From Legionellales bacterium (lineage in GTDB: Bacteria; Pseudomonadota; Gammaproteobacteria; Berkiellales; Berkiellaceae), in the NCBI GenBank assembly GCA_023266435.1, contig JAHFQF010000100.1:1-8213 (forward strand): a stretch of 8,213 bases of DNA, in the 5' to 3' direction. Shown one piece after another: positions 1 to 6,268 of the stretch. The position numbers were made by a program, and so were the translations under genes. Position 1 is the stretch's first letter. Each line of letters opens with the position of its first letter. The notes beneath the pieces were generated by a model, which made no database searches, was not told the DNA's origin, and was given only the letters and a program-made list of their open reading frames with translations.

Positions 1-288
1 ACATTCACGATAATAAGGACACAAGACATCTTGTGGTTGCATGGCTGCACCAATGCCTACACAAATCGCCTCTTGCCCCAGCGTAGAAGGATATGTGCCC
101 ATTTTGCCTGTACGTTGCAAAGCAATGGCTTTTTTATCAAATAAACGAGTCTGCACCATCATGCGATATAATTTTAAGAGTAGCGTCGTATCTTCTAAAA
201 AAGTAGGTGGCGTATTTTCCAGCTCACCCAACGCGGTTAAGTAACGTGAAAACTTAATCTCAAACTGCGCAACGATGTGTTCCTTCAC
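1..288 (-). CDS. 2-oxoacid dehydrogenase E1 component, alpha subunit (N-terminal part, cut by window edge)
   Basis: The E1-alpha subunit binds thiamine diphosphate and, with E1-beta, decarboxylates pyruvate or branched-chain 2-oxoacids before acyl transfer to the E2 lipoyl domain in the cytoplasm. The 96 visible codons contain the typical N-terminal stretch of the family: residues LYRMMVQTRLFDKKA, then TGKMGTYPSTLGQEA and GIGAAMQPQDVL. The catalytic and cofactor motifs further on lie outside the window. The start is GTG at 288, whose first bases overlap the TGA stop of leucine dehydrogenase (GTGA), with AAGGGG at 301-296 seven bases upstream as ribosome binding site. Co-transcription with leucine dehydrogenase favours branched-chain 2-oxoacids as substrate, but proteins of this kind are often annotated as pyruvate dehydrogenase E1-alpha, and the fragment cannot decide between the two. 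The E1-beta and E2 genes would be expected beyond position 1. Confidence 0.88.
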   Translation of the reverse strand, partial: MKEHIVAQFEIKFSRYLTALGELENTPPTFLEDTTLLLKLYRMMVQTRLFDKKAIALQRTGKMGTYPSTLGQEAICVGIGAAMQPQDVLCPYYREC

Positions 289-305
289 GAAAGGGCCCCT
301 TCCTC
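285..305 (-). promoter_or_regulatory. GTGA stop/start overlap with internal ribosome binding site
   Basis: The last codons of leucine dehydrogenase (EEGALS, stop TGA at 287-285) also form the ribosome binding site of the next gene: GAGGAAGGGG at 305-296, then seven bases, then GTG at 288-286. The 4-base overlap suggests translational coupling, so that the dehydrogenase and E1-alpha are made together. The sequence features are directly visible; the coupling is inferred from this common arrangement. Confidence 0.75.
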
Positions 306-1355
306 AATGCATAATTTTTCTAGTGCCAATTGTTCTGCCACATCACTGGTGGGTTTCTTGAGTTCTTTTGATTTATTTAAAATATTCAAAGTAGTATGGT
401 AGATATCATTGACTTTCTCGATGATACGATCATAATTTTTACCTTGATACTGATAGGCGACATGAATAATGCCACCGGCATTAATCACATAATCGGGAGC
501 ATAAATGATGTCACGCGCTGCTAATCTTGCCCCATCTTCTGGCGTCGCTAGTTGATTATTGGCCGCCCCTGCAATGATGGGCGCTTGAATCAGTGGAATG
601 CTATTTTCAGTCAAAATCGCCCCAAGTGCACAAGGCGACAACACATCACACTTTAGCTGCATAATTTCATCTAATGAACAGGCTGTGGCCCCAAACTGTT
701 GTACGCATTGATTCACAGCCTGTTGATTCATATCACACACAGTTAATTTTGCGCCCTCATGAGACAGCATTTCAGCTAATAAATACCCAACGCTCCCTAC
801 CCCTTGGATTGCAATATGACGACCCGCAACCTCTGGGCTACCAAAATAATATTGTAAGCCTGCTTTGATACCTTGTTTGACGCCCAGTGCAGTTAACGCA
901 GCTGGATTACTAGGTCCATTACCCTCATACGCACTGGTACAAGTCACATACAGGGTATTTTGATAAATAATATCCATGTCGGCAACATTCGTGCCTACAT
1001 CTACGGCAGTGATATAACGCCCTTTAAGTTCATTAACAAATTTACCAAATGATTTCAGCAACTCAATCCGATTATAAGGTTTGCTGGGCTCAATAATGAC
1101 AGCTTTGCCACCCCCTAAAGGTAAGTCAGCCAGTGCAGATTTTAAAGACATACCTCGCGCTAAACGCATTGCGTCAAATACCGCATCTTGATAATGATTG
1201 TATGCTTTAAAACGGCACCCCCCTAGCGATGGCCCCAGATTGGTATTATGAATCGCAATGATGGCTTTTAATCCGGTTTTAGGATCAACTTTGAAGTGCA
1301 CGTCACCAAACTTTTGCTCCATTGCGTAGGCAAAGAGATCAAAATCATTTGACAT
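285..1355 (-). CDS. ldh: leucine dehydrogenase (Glu/Leu/Phe/Val dehydrogenase family)
   Basis: This cytoplasmic enzyme reversibly deaminates leucine, isoleucine and valine with NAD+ to the 2-oxoacids and ammonia, the entry step of branched-chain amino-acid breakdown. The 356 residues fit the family length (about 345-370). Visible motifs in order: GPSLGGCR at 41-48, substrate-binding Lys72 and catalytic Lys84 in the stretch ending LGGGKAVI, Asp119 in ITAVDVGT (Bacillus enzymes have ITAEDVGT; the Asp is kept), the NAD-binding loop GVGSVG at 185-190, GAANNQL at 263-269 and APDYVINAGG at 286-295. The ATG at 1355 has AAAGGA at 1369-1364 upstream with eight bases of spacing, so the start is secure. 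It is the first gene of an operon with E1-alpha and is divergent from an acyl-CoA dehydrogenase. Valine or phenylalanine dehydrogenase is possible from sequence alone, but leucine dehydrogenase is much the likelier call. Confidence 0.93.
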   Translation of the reverse strand: MSNDFDLFAYAMEQKFGDVHFKVDPKTGLKAIIAIHNTNLGPSLGGCRFKAYNHYQDAVFDAMRLARGMSLKSALADLPLGGGKAVIIEPSKPYNRIELLKSFGKFVNELKGRYITAVDVGTNVADMDIIYQNTLYVTCTSAYEGNGPSNPAALTALGVKQGIKAGLQYYFGSPEVAGRHIAIQGVGSVGYLLAEMLSHEGAKLTVCDMNQQAVNQCVQQFGATACSLDEIMQLKCDVLSPCALGAILTENSIPLIQAPIIAGAANNQLATPEDGARLAARDIIYAPDYVINAGGIIHVAYQYQGKNYDRIIEKVNDIYHTTLNILNKSKELKKPTSDVAEQLALEKLCIEEGALS

Positions 1356-1443
1356 AGGGTGTATCCTTTCTCAAAATGGCCAAATAACTGATGAACAAAC
1401 GACAGTCCTAATAGTTATACCTCGATTGTCATCATAAAGTGAA
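1356..1443. promoter_or_regulatory. divergent promoter region between leucine dehydrogenase and acyl-CoA dehydrogenase
   Basis: This 88-base AT-rich spacer must carry the promoters of both divergent genes. For the minus strand a candidate is TTCACT, 18 bases, TATAAC (4/6 and 5/6 matches to sigma-70). For the plus strand only a weak TATACC-like element near 1416 is seen. The plus-strand gene has a poor Shine-Dalgarno sequence before its ATG at 1444. Nothing here looks like a clear operator palindrome. Shared control of two catabolic genes from one spacer is an inference. Confidence 0.4.
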
Positions 1444-2622
1444 ATGACCTCAACTGAACAGCAGGGAAGCATGATTTTAGATGACGCTCACAAATTAATC
1501 CAAACAACTTTACGACAGTTTGCCAATAATTATTTAATGCCTAACAGCGCTATCTGGGCTGAACAGGCCGTTTTTCCCATGGAGGCCATCCGGCAGCTGG
1601 GAGACTTAGGGTTTCTTGGCTTGATGGTCCCTGAAATCTGGGGGGGGTGTCAAAGTGACCACCTCAGTTACGCGATTGCTATTGAGGAAATCGCTCGAGG
1701 AGATGCCTCTGTCGCAACCATCATCAGTGTGCATAACTCAGTTGCTTGCTTACCCATTTTAAAATTTGGCAATGATACGCAAAAAAATCAGTTTTTAAAA
1801 CCCATGGCGCAAGGCAAACTGTTGGGTGCATTTTGCCTGACTGAGCCGCAAGCAGGCTCTGACGCCAGCAATTTACAAACCTCAGCCATATTGCAAGATG
1901 ATCATTATATCTTAAACGGCACTAAGCAATTCATCACTTCTGGCAAACATGCTGACGTTGCGATTGTCTTTGCTAAAACTGATAAAACAGCAGGTAAAAA
2001 TGGAATCTCTTGCTTTATTGTGCCCACTAAAACACCAGGTTATGAAGTAATTCGTATTGAAAAGAAAATGGGGCAATCTGCTGCAGAAACTGCACAAATC
2101 AGTCTGAGTAATTTAAAAATCCCTGCTGATCATCTATTAGGTCAAGTCGGAATGGGGTATAAAATTGCACTCAGTCAACTCGAATGTGGCAGAATCGGCA
2201 TTGCTTCTCAAGCCATTGGTATTGCAAAAGCAGCGCTGGAAAAAAGTTTTGCTTATGCACTAGAACGACAGAGCTTCGGAAAACCATTGTATGAGCATCA
2301 AACGATTCAGTTTCGCTTGAGTGAAATGGCCACACAATTAAAAGCTGCTCAACAATTGACCTGGCATGCAGCAATTTGCGCCGATAATCAGCATCAAGCT
2401 TTATTACATGCTGCCATGGCAAAGCGCTTTGCCACAGAGGCTGGTGAGCAAATCTGCCGAGACGCGATTCAGATACTAGGTGGCTATGGCTATCTGAGCG
2501 AATACGGCCTAGAGCGTCTCTACCGTGACGTCCGAGCCTGTGCAATCTACGAGGGCACCAACGAGATTCAGCACCTTATTATCGCTCGTGAGCTAGAAAA
2601 AACAGGGATTTTAACGGATTAA
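1444..2622 (+). CDS. acyl-CoA dehydrogenase, probably short/branched-chain
   Basis: This is an FAD-dependent enzyme that desaturates an acyl-CoA at the alpha-beta bond and passes electrons to electron-transfer flavoprotein. The 392 residues cover the full family fold: N-terminal helical domain, the beta-domain signature FCLTEPQAGSDAS at 130-142, and the C-terminal helical domain with the second signature QILGGYGYLSEYG at 343-355. The catalytic base is Glu370 in YEGTNEIQ, in the position used by short-chain and branched short-chain enzymes. Lying next to leucine dehydrogenase and E1-alpha suggests 2-methylbutyryl-, isobutyryl- or isovaleryl-CoA as substrate; butyryl-CoA cannot be excluded. ATG 1444 has almost no ribosome binding site; ATG 1471 (Met10) follows AGGGA closely and would still give a complete enzyme. 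Codons 66-68 contain a run of eight G. No plus-strand gene follows, so it is probably monocistronic. Confidence 0.92.
   Translation: MTSTEQQGSMILDDAHKLIQTTLRQFANNYLMPNSAIWAEQAVFPMEAIRQLGDLGFLGLMVPEIWGGCQSDHLSYAIAIEEIARGDASVATIISVHNSVACLPILKFGNDTQKNQFLKPMAQGKLLGAFCLTEPQAGSDASNLQTSAILQDDHYILNGTKQFITSGKHADVAIVFAKTDKTAGKNGISCFIVPTKTPGYEVIRIEKKMGQSAAETAQISLSNLKIPADHLLGQVGMGYKIALSQLECGRIGIASQAIGIAKAALEKSFAYALERQSFGKPLYEHQTIQFRLSEMATQLKAAQQLTWHAAICADNQHQALLHAAMAKRFATEAGEQICRDAIQILGGYGYLSEYGLERLYRDVRACAIYEGTNEIQHLIIARELEKTGILTD
1640..1647 (+). repeat. G8 homopolymer inside acyl-CoA dehydrogenase
   Basis: Eight consecutive G bases encode part of Trp66 and Gly67-Gly68, within the conserved glycine-rich loop that follows MVPEIW. 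It is the longest G run in an otherwise moderately AT-rich window. A gain or loss of one G would shift the frame about one sixth of the way into the enzyme. It may be chance, a slippage-prone site, or a place where a sequencing error could hide. Confidence 0.9.
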
Positions 2623-2643
2623 TCCCACTTATCATCCCCTAAA

Positions 2644-2663
2644 GGGCCTCAAAACAGAGGCTC
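2644..2663. terminator. weak hairpin between convergent genes
   Basis: GGGCCTC and GAGGCTC around an AAAACA loop form a 7-bp stem with one G-T pair, between the acyl-CoA dehydrogenase stop (2622) and the lipoprotein stop (2675). Neither strand shows a proper T run after it, so it is at best a weak bidirectional terminator. Confidence 0.4.
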
Positions 2664-2674
2664 GGCGCCCGACT

Positions 2675-3073
2675 TCACTCACCTTCAAAGTCTAACTCTG
2701 GTTTTAAAACTTCGTTTTGTGTTTCTTCTGGACTGGCGTTTACTGACTCAGACGCCTCAAAGCGTGGATGCTGAATCGCATACTTACTTTCTGCTTTTTT
2801 CTGTAATTTTTTTCCTTTTACAATGAGGTCTTTTCCATGATTGACTCGATGCTTCCCTTTATGCAGGAGTTTTTTTCCTGACTCTATCTCATGGTTACCC
2901 GTCGCAATTTCTTTGTGTCCTTTTTTAATCAAGGATTCGCCATGCAACCAGCTATCGCCTATTTGTTGTACGTCCGCACCCTCAGTATGTAATTTTTTTC
3001 CAAAAGAAGGTTCTTTTTCACCTGCACAGCCTAAAAGAAGACAGCAGCTTAATATGGGAATAAGAATATGCAT
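2675..3073 (-). CDS. small lipoprotein with heptad glycine repeats, unrecognised family
   Basis: I do not recognise this 132-residue protein. It begins with a short hydrophobic signal ending in the lipobox LLGC, so Cys16 would be lipidated; Ala17 at +2 predicts release to the outer membrane. From residue 25 to 93 nearly the whole protein is a seven-residue repeat led by glycine: Gly25, 32, 39, 45, 52, 59, 66, 73, 80 and 87, with one six-residue step (39 to 45) and Ala94 closing the series. Units such as GKKLLHK, GKHRVNH and GKDLIVK share a hydrophobic pair in the middle and many Lys/His, suggesting a long basic amphipathic helix. The tail (residues 95-132) is acidic and probably disordered. 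AAAAGGAGG at 3091-3083, nine bases before the ATG, is a strong ribosome binding site. The gene is divergent from an outer-membrane barrel gene, hinting at an envelope role. Confidence 0.8.
   Translation of the reverse strand: MHILIPILSCCLLLGCAGEKEPSFGKKLHTEGADVQQIGDSWLHGESLIKKGHKEIATGNHEIESGKKLLHKGKHRVNHGKDLIVKGKKLQKKAESKYAIQHPRFEASESVNASPEETQNEVLKPELDFEGE
2795..3001 (-). repeat. degenerate 21-bp coding repeat (heptad glycine units)
   Basis: The DNA for residues 25-93 of the lipoprotein consists of about ten units of 21 bases (one of 18), each opening with a glycine codon. Three units, at 3001, 2878 and 2815, open with the identical string GGAAAAAAA (Gly-Lys-Lys). The other units have diverged at DNA level while keeping the protein pattern, which suggests old duplication followed by selection on the protein. 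Confidence 0.75.
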
Positions 3074-3165
3074 TATATTCGCCCTCCTTTTACAGACACG
3101 AGATTCATTATCCCGGATTATTATCTATTTTACTACCAAATCAGCATTTACTAGGTCAGCAGGCA

Positions 3166-3193
3166 TTGCGATCTGATGCATGAGCGTTATAAT
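3166..3193 (+). promoter_or_regulatory. sigma-70-like promoter of the outer-membrane protein gene
   Basis: TTGCGA at 3166-3171, 16 bases, then a perfect TATAAT at 3188-3193. Transcription would begin near 3200, leaving a leader of about 29 bases that contains AGAGGGG at 3214-3220 as ribosome binding site. The -10 box lies inside a near-perfect dyad, AGCnTTATAAnGCT at 3183-3196, which might be an operator or chance. Confidence 0.6.
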
Positions 3194-3228
3194 GCTTAGC
3201 GCTGGAGGTCAAAAGAGGGGTTTGCACT

Positions 3229-3876
3229 ATGAAAAAGCTTCTCGTCTTGGCGACGCTCTTGGGACTGACATGCCCTGCTTGCGCGCATTCATTTGACCAT
3301 TTTTATTTAGAGGTCAGTGGCAGTTTGAGTAAACCACTGAATCAGTCCTTTGAAGATCAAGAGATCTTGACTCATTTTAAGGCCAATCGTGCTATCAAAG
3401 TGGCAATGGGACGACAGATCCAGCATGGTTGGCGCACTGAAATCAGCATTGATAACGTGAACAATTCATCGAAACTCTCCCCACACTTCGCAGACAACGA
3501 TGTACTGGATTTTGAGTTTTTAGCTCGAGAAAAACTGACCAGCCTATTGTTCAATGTCTATTATGATGTTCCTTTAGGCTCACGCTGCTTTGCTTTGATT
3601 GGCACAGGCATCGGTCCTGCTCGATTAAAGATTTACAGTAATTTCATTTATAAACAGATGGCTGAAGTGGATACTTTTGCTTCTGCAGTGATAGCACACC
3701 ATGGAAGTGTAGGATTTGGTTTCAAAGTCACTCAGCAATTATGGTTCATGAGCACCTATCGTCATCTTGCCTCCACCCCTCTTAAGTCACGATTGCTGCT
3801 TGATGAAACCACCTCGATCCAAAAACCTCACCATCGGAGCGATACAGGGTATTTAGAGCTGATATATTTTTTCTAA
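3229..3876 (+). CDS. small outer-membrane beta-barrel protein
   Basis: This 215-residue protein has a clear Sec signal peptide: MKK, a hydrophobic core, then ACA at 17-19 with predicted cleavage before His20. The mature part alternates polar and hydrophobic residues in the way of beta strands, includes a GTGIGPARLKI stretch (residues about 124-134) common in eight-stranded outer-membrane barrels, and ends in YLELIYFF, with the terminal Phe expected of a BAM-complex recognition signal. It most resembles the loosely defined OmpA-like/OmpW-like small barrel superfamily; the exact family and any ligand are unknown. The ATG at 3229 is preceded by AGAGGGG at a spacing of eight bases and by a good promoter. 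It is transcribed divergently from the heptad-glycine lipoprotein; a functional link is possible but unproven. Confidence 0.75.
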   Translation: MKKLLVLATLLGLTCPACAHSFDHFYLEVSGSLSKPLNQSFEDQEILTHFKANRAIKVAMGRQIQHGWRTEISIDNVNNSSKLSPHFADNDVLDFEFLAREKLTSLLFNVYYDVPLGSRCFALIGTGIGPARLKIYSNFIYKQMAEVDTFASAVIAHHGSVGFGFKVTQQLWFMSTYRHLASTPLKSRLLLDETTSIQKPHHRSDTGYLELIYFF

Positions 3877-3883
3877 CTCGAAA

Positions 3884-3918
3884 CCCGGAGCTGATAGTCA
3901 GTGAGGCTATCAAGCGGG
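3884..3918 (+). other. composite stem-loop after the outer-membrane protein gene
   Basis: Eight bases after the stop codon, TGATAG (3892-3897) pairs with CTATCA (3907-3912), extended through a bulge by GC/GC and by CCC (3884-3886) with GGG (3916-3918), giving about 11 pairs in all. There is no T run after it. It may stabilise the 3' end of the mRNA or help termination. Confidence 0.4.
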
Positions 3919-3932
3919 CCTTGGCGCCATTT

Positions 3933-3950
3933 GGTCTCAAAATAAAGACC
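3933..3950. terminator. possible weak terminator hairpin
   Basis: GGTCT and AGACC flank the loop CAAAATAA. A short T-containing stretch (CTGTTTCC) follows on the plus strand. It is weak, but it is the second hairpin in the 184-base gap between the outer-membrane protein gene and rlmJ, so transcription probably ends here or at the preceding stem. Confidence 0.3.
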
Positions 3951-4002
3951 CTGTTTCCTGGCTTATCGTTTATGGCAGGCGGACAGGGGTAGTGTATGTA
4001 AC

Positions 4003-4032
4003 TTGACGCTGTACTAGCTACCCTGCCATAAT
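4003..4032 (+). promoter_or_regulatory. sigma-70-like promoter of rlmJ
   Basis: TTGACG at 4003-4008 and CATAAT at 4027-4032 each match five of six consensus positions and are separated by 18 bases. Transcription would start around 4038-4040, about 20 bases before the TTG start codon, inside the inverted repeat that follows. Confidence 0.6.
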
Positions 4033-4052
4033 CCCTAAAAATCTATTTAGGG
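4033..4052 (+). promoter_or_regulatory. perfect inverted repeat covering the rlmJ transcription start and ribosome binding site
   Basis: CCCTAAA (4033-4039) and TTTAGGG (4046-4052) form a perfect 7-bp inverted repeat with loop AATCTA. The right arm holds AGGG, the only Shine-Dalgarno candidate, eight bases before the TTG start at 4061. As DNA it could be an operator just downstream of the -10 box; as RNA it could hide the ribosome binding site if transcription starts early enough to include the left arm. Confidence 0.5.
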
Positions 4053-4060
4053 TACTCACC

Positions 4061-4909
4061 TTGCTAAGTTATCGTCACAGTTTTCATGCAGGCAGCCATG
4101 CCGATGTGCTCAAGCATGTCGTAGAAATCGCCATTTTGAATTATCTGAAACAAAAAGACACGCCGTTTGATTACCATGATACCCATGCAGGTGCAGGTTT
4201 CTATGCTCTATCCAGTAAAGAAGCCAAAAAAACTGGGGAATTTGAAAATGGCATTGGTCGCCTTTACCAGCACAAACTACCTCAAGGGCTTTTAAGCCAA
4301 TATGTTGAGCTAGTGCGCCAAATCAACCCGAATGACAAATTGAGCCTCTATCCTGGCTCACCCCAAATTGCTGAATTACTACGCCGTCCACAAGATGGCC
4401 TACAACTAACCGAGCTTCATCCCACTGACTTTGCGTTATTAAAGAAACGTTTTGCTGATTTACCACGCACTCGCGTGGCTGAAATAGATGCCTACCAAGG
4501 ACTGCGTGCCATGTTACCCCCGCTGGCTAAACGAGGATTAGTACTTATCGATCCTTCCTATGAGGTAAAAACAGAATACCAAACTCTGCCTGAAGGATTA
4601 TTGCCTGCCCTCAAACGATTCGCTACCGGCGTATATGCAATCTGGTACCCAGTGATTGAAAGACGTCACACCGAGCAATTTTTACAAACTCTCTTTGCAA
4701 CGATCAATAAAGATTGCCTACGCCTAGAGTTTTGTCCTTTTTCAGATGGTCATGGAGTTGGAATGACTGGCAGCGGTATGATGGTTTTTAATCCACCGTA
4801 CACCTTGGCGGAAGAAATGAAGCCTGTCATGGCATTATTGAATAAGCACTTATCAATGCCCGGCCATCGACCACGCACACTCATTCGCTTTCACGCTGCT
4901 GAAGTTTAA
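4061..4909 (+). CDS. rlmJ: 23S rRNA (adenine(2030)-N6)-methyltransferase RlmJ
   Basis: RlmJ uses S-adenosylmethionine to methylate N6 of A2030 in 23S rRNA. The 282 residues align from end to end with the E. coli protein (about 280 residues), beginning with MLSYRHSFHAGSHADVLKH, which fixes the start at TTG 4061. Motifs: Lys18-His19 near the N-terminus, DTHAGAG at 40-46 (SAM-binding motif I), LTELHP with Glu118, and the catalytic motif IV at Asp164. That motif reads DPSY here, whereas E. coli has DPPY; Asp164 and Tyr167 are kept. Further on, GMTGSGMMVFNPPY (234-247) is conserved. The gene has its own promoter and appears monocistronic, with a hairpin terminator right after it. The TTG start and the inverted repeat over its ribosome binding site suggest low expression. 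Confidence 0.95.
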   Translation: MLSYRHSFHAGSHADVLKHVVEIAILNYLKQKDTPFDYHDTHAGAGFYALSSKEAKKTGEFENGIGRLYQHKLPQGLLSQYVELVRQINPNDKLSLYPGSPQIAELLRRPQDGLQLTELHPTDFALLKKRFADLPRTRVAEIDAYQGLRAMLPPLAKRGLVLIDPSYEVKTEYQTLPEGLLPALKRFATGVYAIWYPVIERRHTEQFLQTLFATINKDCLRLEFCPFSDGHGVGMTGSGMMVFNPPYTLAEEMKPVMALLNKHLSMPGHRPRTLIRFHAAEV

Positions 4910-4924
4910 ACTGGACAAAGTGTA

Positions 4925-4956
4925 GGGACCGGTCTCTGCGCCGGCCCGCTCTTTTT
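4925..4956 (+). terminator. Rho-independent terminator of rlmJ
   Basis: GG-A-CCGG (4926-4932) pairs with CCGG-C-CC (4941-4947) around the loop TCTCTGCG with one A-C mismatch; then comes GCTC and five T (4952-4956). The T run overlaps the stop codon of the convergent nucleoside transporter gene (TAA at 4957-4955), so the two genes are packed tail to tail on one terminator. Confidence 0.65.
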
Positions 4957-6268
4957 AACCGATCAAGGCACCGGCGATTGTCGCAGAAGCTAGGCAAGCT
5001 AAAGAAGCACCTAGCAAAGCTTTCATTCCCAGTTTGGAAAGATTTGCACGCTGATTAGGTGCCATGCCACCGATACCACCAATCTGAATAGCAATCGAAG
5101 AGAAATTAGAAAAACCACAAAGTGCATACGTAGAGATCACAATGGCATGTTCACTCAACTGCTTGTCTGTAATTAATTGTGATAATTTTTCATAAGCCAA
5201 AAACTCATTAATCACTGTTTTAGTACCTAACAAACTTCCAACTTGTAATGTTTCAGACCAGTCTATACCAATGAGGTAAGCAAACCCTTGGAACAAACGA
5301 CCCAACAAATATTCTAAGTTCAAGCCAGAAAAGATACCGTTAGTTGAGTCAGCAATGATAACGTTTAAACCTGAGTAATAGCCCACTACATCTTCAAGTA
5401 AATAATTTAACAAGCTAATCATCGCAATAAATGCAATCAACATAGCACCCACATTCAGCGCCAGCTTCAGTCCATCTGCCGCACCATTCGACACAGCATC
5501 AATCACATTCACGCCTGCTTCTGATTGATCCACATGACAATTCACTGCTAACTCGGTCATGTCAGTTTGAGGCAATAGCATTTTGGAAATCACAATGGCA
5601 GCTGGCGCATTCATAATCGAAGCAGATAATAGAAAGGTAGCAAATTTCACTTGCATGGCTGGATCATTACCACCTAACAAGGAAACATACACTGCTAATA
5701 TACCGCCAGATAACGTCGCCATCCCTCCGGCCATCAAGCATAACAACTCTGAACGCGTCATGTGCTTAATAAAAGGTTTAACCAATAAAGGCGCTTCCGT
5801 TTGGCCTAAGAAAACATTTGCCGCAGCAGCCACACTTTCAGGCCCTGACAAGCGCATCGTGCGAGATAATATCCAAGAAAAGCAATACACTACTTTTTGC
5901 AGTACGCCGAGATAATACAATCCAGCGGTCAGCGAAGAAAAGAAGATGATGGTTGGGAACACATTAAAGGCAAAGAGAAACCCTAAATTATGGTGCGCGG
6001 TTGGATCGGTGAAGCTATTTTTTGACAACCCACCAAATACAAAACGTGCGCCATCTCCCGCAAATTGCAACAATTGCACGAACCCACGGCCCACAGCATC
6101 AAATACTTGTGTAACAACAGGTACCTTAATAACCAAAATAGCCAACAGGATTTGCAATCCCACACCCATGATGACTAAACGCCAATTAATGGCTTTTTTG
6201 TTGCCAGAAAACAAATACGCAATAAAGTAAATAGCCAATAAACCTAGGATCGCCCGTAAATACAGCAT
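4955..6268 (-). CDS. nupC: concentrative nucleoside transporter (CNT/NupC family)
   Basis: This inner-membrane symporter imports nucleosides using a proton or sodium gradient. The 437 residues are strongly hydrophobic with the CNT order of motifs: GQTEAP at 155-160, NGAADGLKLALNVGAM at 261-276, GTKTVINEFLAY at 348-359 and CGFSNFSS at 384-391. Residues matching the nucleoside site described in the Vibrio cholerae CNT structure are present: Gln156, Thr157 and Glu158, then Glu355, Phe386, Asn388 and Ser391. I chose ATG 6268. The frame is open to a TTG at 6298, but the TATAAT promoter box at 6312-6307 places the transcript start about there, and family similarity begins at MLYLRAIL. The ribosome binding site (GAG, ten bases upstream) is weak. 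It lies downstream of the short-chain dehydrogenase gene on the same strand but has its own promoter. Purine versus pyrimidine preference cannot be read from the sequence. Confidence 0.92.
   Translation of the reverse strand: MLYLRAILGLLAIYFIAYLFSGNKKAINWRLVIMGVGLQILLAILVIKVPVVTQVFDAVGRGFVQLLQFAGDGARFVFGGLSKNSFTDPTAHHNLGFLFAFNVFPTIIFFSSLTAGLYYLGVLQKVVYCFSWILSRTMRLSGPESVAAAANVFLGQTEAPLLVKPFIKHMTRSELLCLMAGGMATLSGGILAVYVSLLGGNDPAMQVKFATFLLSASIMNAPAAIVISKMLLPQTDMTELAVNCHVDQSEAGVNVIDAVSNGAADGLKLALNVGAMLIAFIAMISLLNYLLEDVVGYYSGLNVIIADSTNGIFSGLNLEYLLGRLFQGFAYLIGIDWSETLQVGSLLGTKTVINEFLAYEKLSQLITDKQLSEHAIVISTYALCGFSNFSSIAIQIGGIGGMAPNQRANLSKLGMKALLGASLACLASATIAGALIG

Noticed and set aside
41..244. Plus-strand open frame at the left edge
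   Set aside because: The opposite strand clearly encodes the conserved N-terminus of E1-alpha.
2171..2545. Minus-strand open frame of 124 codons opposite the acyl-CoA dehydrogenase
   Set aside because: It lies wholly within a well-conserved gene, has low-complexity His/Arg/Ser-rich content and no family resemblance; it is a shadow of the real frame.
2795..3001. Possible CRISPR-like array because of regular spacing
   Set aside because: The 21-base period is the heptad of a coding repeat; there are no identical repeats with unique spacers and no cas genes.
2841..3176. Plus-strand open frame opposite the lipoprotein
   Set aside because: The minus strand has a strong ribosome binding site, lipobox and regular repeat pattern; the plus-strand product has none and runs into the intergenic region.
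5583..6230. Two plus-strand open frames opposite the nucleoside transporter
   Set aside because: They are antisense to conserved membrane segments, rich in Pro/Asn/Thr as expected for the reverse of such codons, and lack convincing starts.
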